Source: Stenotrophomonas maltophilia
GTDB taxonomy: Bacteria > Pseudomonadota > Gammaproteobacteria > Xanthomonadales > Xanthomonadaceae
Assembly (NCBI RefSeq): GCF_039555535.1
Contig: NZ_CP154630.1
Location: forward strand, 2,555,001 to 2,619,000
Length of the DNA: 64,000 nt
Direction: 5' to 3'
The notes beneath the pieces were generated by a model, which made no database searches, was not told the DNA's origin, and saw only the letters and a list, made by a program, of their open reading frames with translations. The translations under genes were made by a program, and so were the position numbers. Positions within the stretch are counted from its first letter, which is position 1. Each line of letters opens with the position of its first letter. Positions 63,034 to 64,000 of this stretch are shown in pieces.

Positions 63034-64000
63034 TTAGCGCGGCTGCTTCACCGGCAGTACCACGCGGAAGCGCGAACCGACGCCTGGAGTACTGTCCAGA
63101 TCGATGCGGCCATGGTGCTTGTTGATGATGCTGTAGGAGATCGACAGGCCCAGGCCGGTGCCGCTGCCAACGGGCTTGGTGGTGAAGAACGGATCGAAGA
63201 TGCGCTGGCGCAGTTCCGGCGAGATGCCGCCGCCGGTGTCTTCGAACTCGACCCACACCTGGTCACCATCGACACCGGTACGCACAGTGATCGTGCCGCG
63301 CTCGGCAATGGCGTGGCCGGCATTGAGCAGCAGGTTCATGTAGACCTGGTTCAACTCCGACGGCAGGCACTCCACCAGCGGCAGCTGGCCGAACTCGCGG
63401 TGCAGGGTGACCTTGTACTTGAGCTCGTTCCAGATGATGTTGATGGTCGATTCCAGGCCTGCGTGCAGGTCGACCAGCTTCCACGATTCGTCGCGGCCGG
63501 AATATGAGAAGTCCTTCAGGTCACGCACGATGCGGGTGACCCGCTCGATGCCCTCGCGCGATTCGGCCATCAGCTGCGGCAGGTCGCGGCTGATGAAATC
63601 GATGTCCAGGCGGTCACGTATATCGTCGATTTCCGGAATCAACGCCTTCGGGTCCGGCGCGCGCAGGGCGCGCTCGTACGCCTCAATCACGGTGAAAAGG
63701 CTGCGCAGGTATTCCTGCAGGCTGCCCAGGTTGGAGTGCACGTAGCCGATCGGGTTGTTGATCTCGTGCGCGACACCCGCCGCAAGCTGGCCGATCGAGG
63801 CCATCTTTTCCGACTGCAGCAGCTTCTCCTGGGTACCGTTGAGGCGCAGGTAGGCCTGGCGCAGCTCGGCGTGGCGCTGCTGCAGCTCGCGCTCGTAGTC
63901 TTCCTGTCCTTCGATATGGCGGAACAACGCCAGGAAGTGCCCCTGGCCCACCGGACCGTGGTGGTACAGGTGGGCAATGACCACGCCCTCGCCCAGCGGC
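63034..64000 (-). CDS. Sensor histidine kinase, 5' end cut by the window edge
   Basis: Only the C-terminal part lies inside the window. It has a coiled region ([19 protein letters not shown]), a HisKA with [16 protein letters not shown] and an ATPase with [17 protein letters not shown] and [11 protein letters not shown]. The reading frame stays open through the edge, and the visible N-terminal piece (VVIAHLYHH) reads like the end of a PAS domain. It is on the minus strand, convergent to the degenerate EAL gene. Confidence 0.9.
   Translation of the reverse strand, partial: PLGEGVVIAHLYHHGPVGQGHFLALFRHIEGQEDYERELQQRHAELRQAYLRLNGTQEKLLQSEKMASIGQLAAGVAHEINNPIGYVHSNLGSLQEYLRSLFTVIEAYERALRAPDPKALIPEIDDIRDRLDIDFISRDLPQLMAESREGIERVTRIVRDLKDFSYSGRDESWKLVDLHAGLESTINIIWNELKYKVTLHREFGQLPLVECLPSELNQVYMNLLLNAGHAIAERGTITVRTGVDGDQVWVEFEDTGGGISPELRQRIFDPFFTTKPVGSGTGLGLSISYSIINKHHGRIDLDSTPGVGSRFRVVLPVKQPR

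Overview
The window looks like a chromosomal segment of a Stenotrophomonas species, probably of the S. maltophilia complex. It is GC-rich with strong GC3 bias. It carries many short palindromes that start with GTAG, singly or as facing pairs, which match the SMAG repeats known from S. maltophilia. Its core gene blocks (rarA-lolA-ftsK / trxB, aat-infA, clpA/clpS, nudJ-mnmA-hflD) keep gammaproteobacterial order. I see no prophage, insertion sequence, CRISPR array, rRNA or tRNA gene.

Region 1 (1-10 kb) is dominated by signalling. It holds the N-terminal part of a Ser/Thr kinase, a large AsmA-like envelope protein, a TspO protein, a bacteriophytochrome coupled to a Rcp1-type response regulator, and a hybrid histidine kinase with a receiver at each end. 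Region 2 (9.7-20 kb) is an extracytoplasmic-function sigma factor / ChrR anti-sigma module with a dehydrogenase-like gene on the minus strand. Divergent from it are a periplasmic protein and an eight-gene, mostly translationally coupled operon: fatty-acid desaturase, FAD oxidoreductase, DUF1365, cyclopropane synthase, DUF2878, DUF1295, a second cyclopropane-synthase-like methyltransferase and a lipocalin. Four upstream sites share GCATCC, an 18-nt spacer and TA: before rpoE, the divergent periplasmic gene, the desaturase and tspO. I propose these as the sigma factor's promoters, which would link TspO and the lipid operon in one photo-oxidative (singlet-oxygen) response next to a red-light photoreceptor.

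Region 3 (20-34 kb) has a GNAT protein, a BvgAS-like regulator pair, SapC, a small basic protein and a second elongation factor G with an unusual promoter / mini-ORF / terminator leader. It ends with a haem uptake operon (esterase, beta-propeller protein, HmuT, HmuU, HmuV) behind a Fur-like site. Region 4 (34-54 kb) is conserved housekeeping: rarA, lolA, ftsK, trxB, aat, infA, clpA, clpS, nudJ, mnmA and hflD. Inserts include a DUF3857 transglutaminase-like protein and an APH(6)-like phosphotransferase between clpS and clpA. Region 5 (54-64 kb) is signalling again: a chemoreceptor-like protein, a PAS-GGDEF-EAL enzyme with intact EAL residues, a NarL-type kinase, a GGDEF-EAL-receiver protein whose EAL site is degenerate, and the 3' part of another histidine kinase.

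Functions are read from motifs and recognised family signatures only. No similarity search was run.
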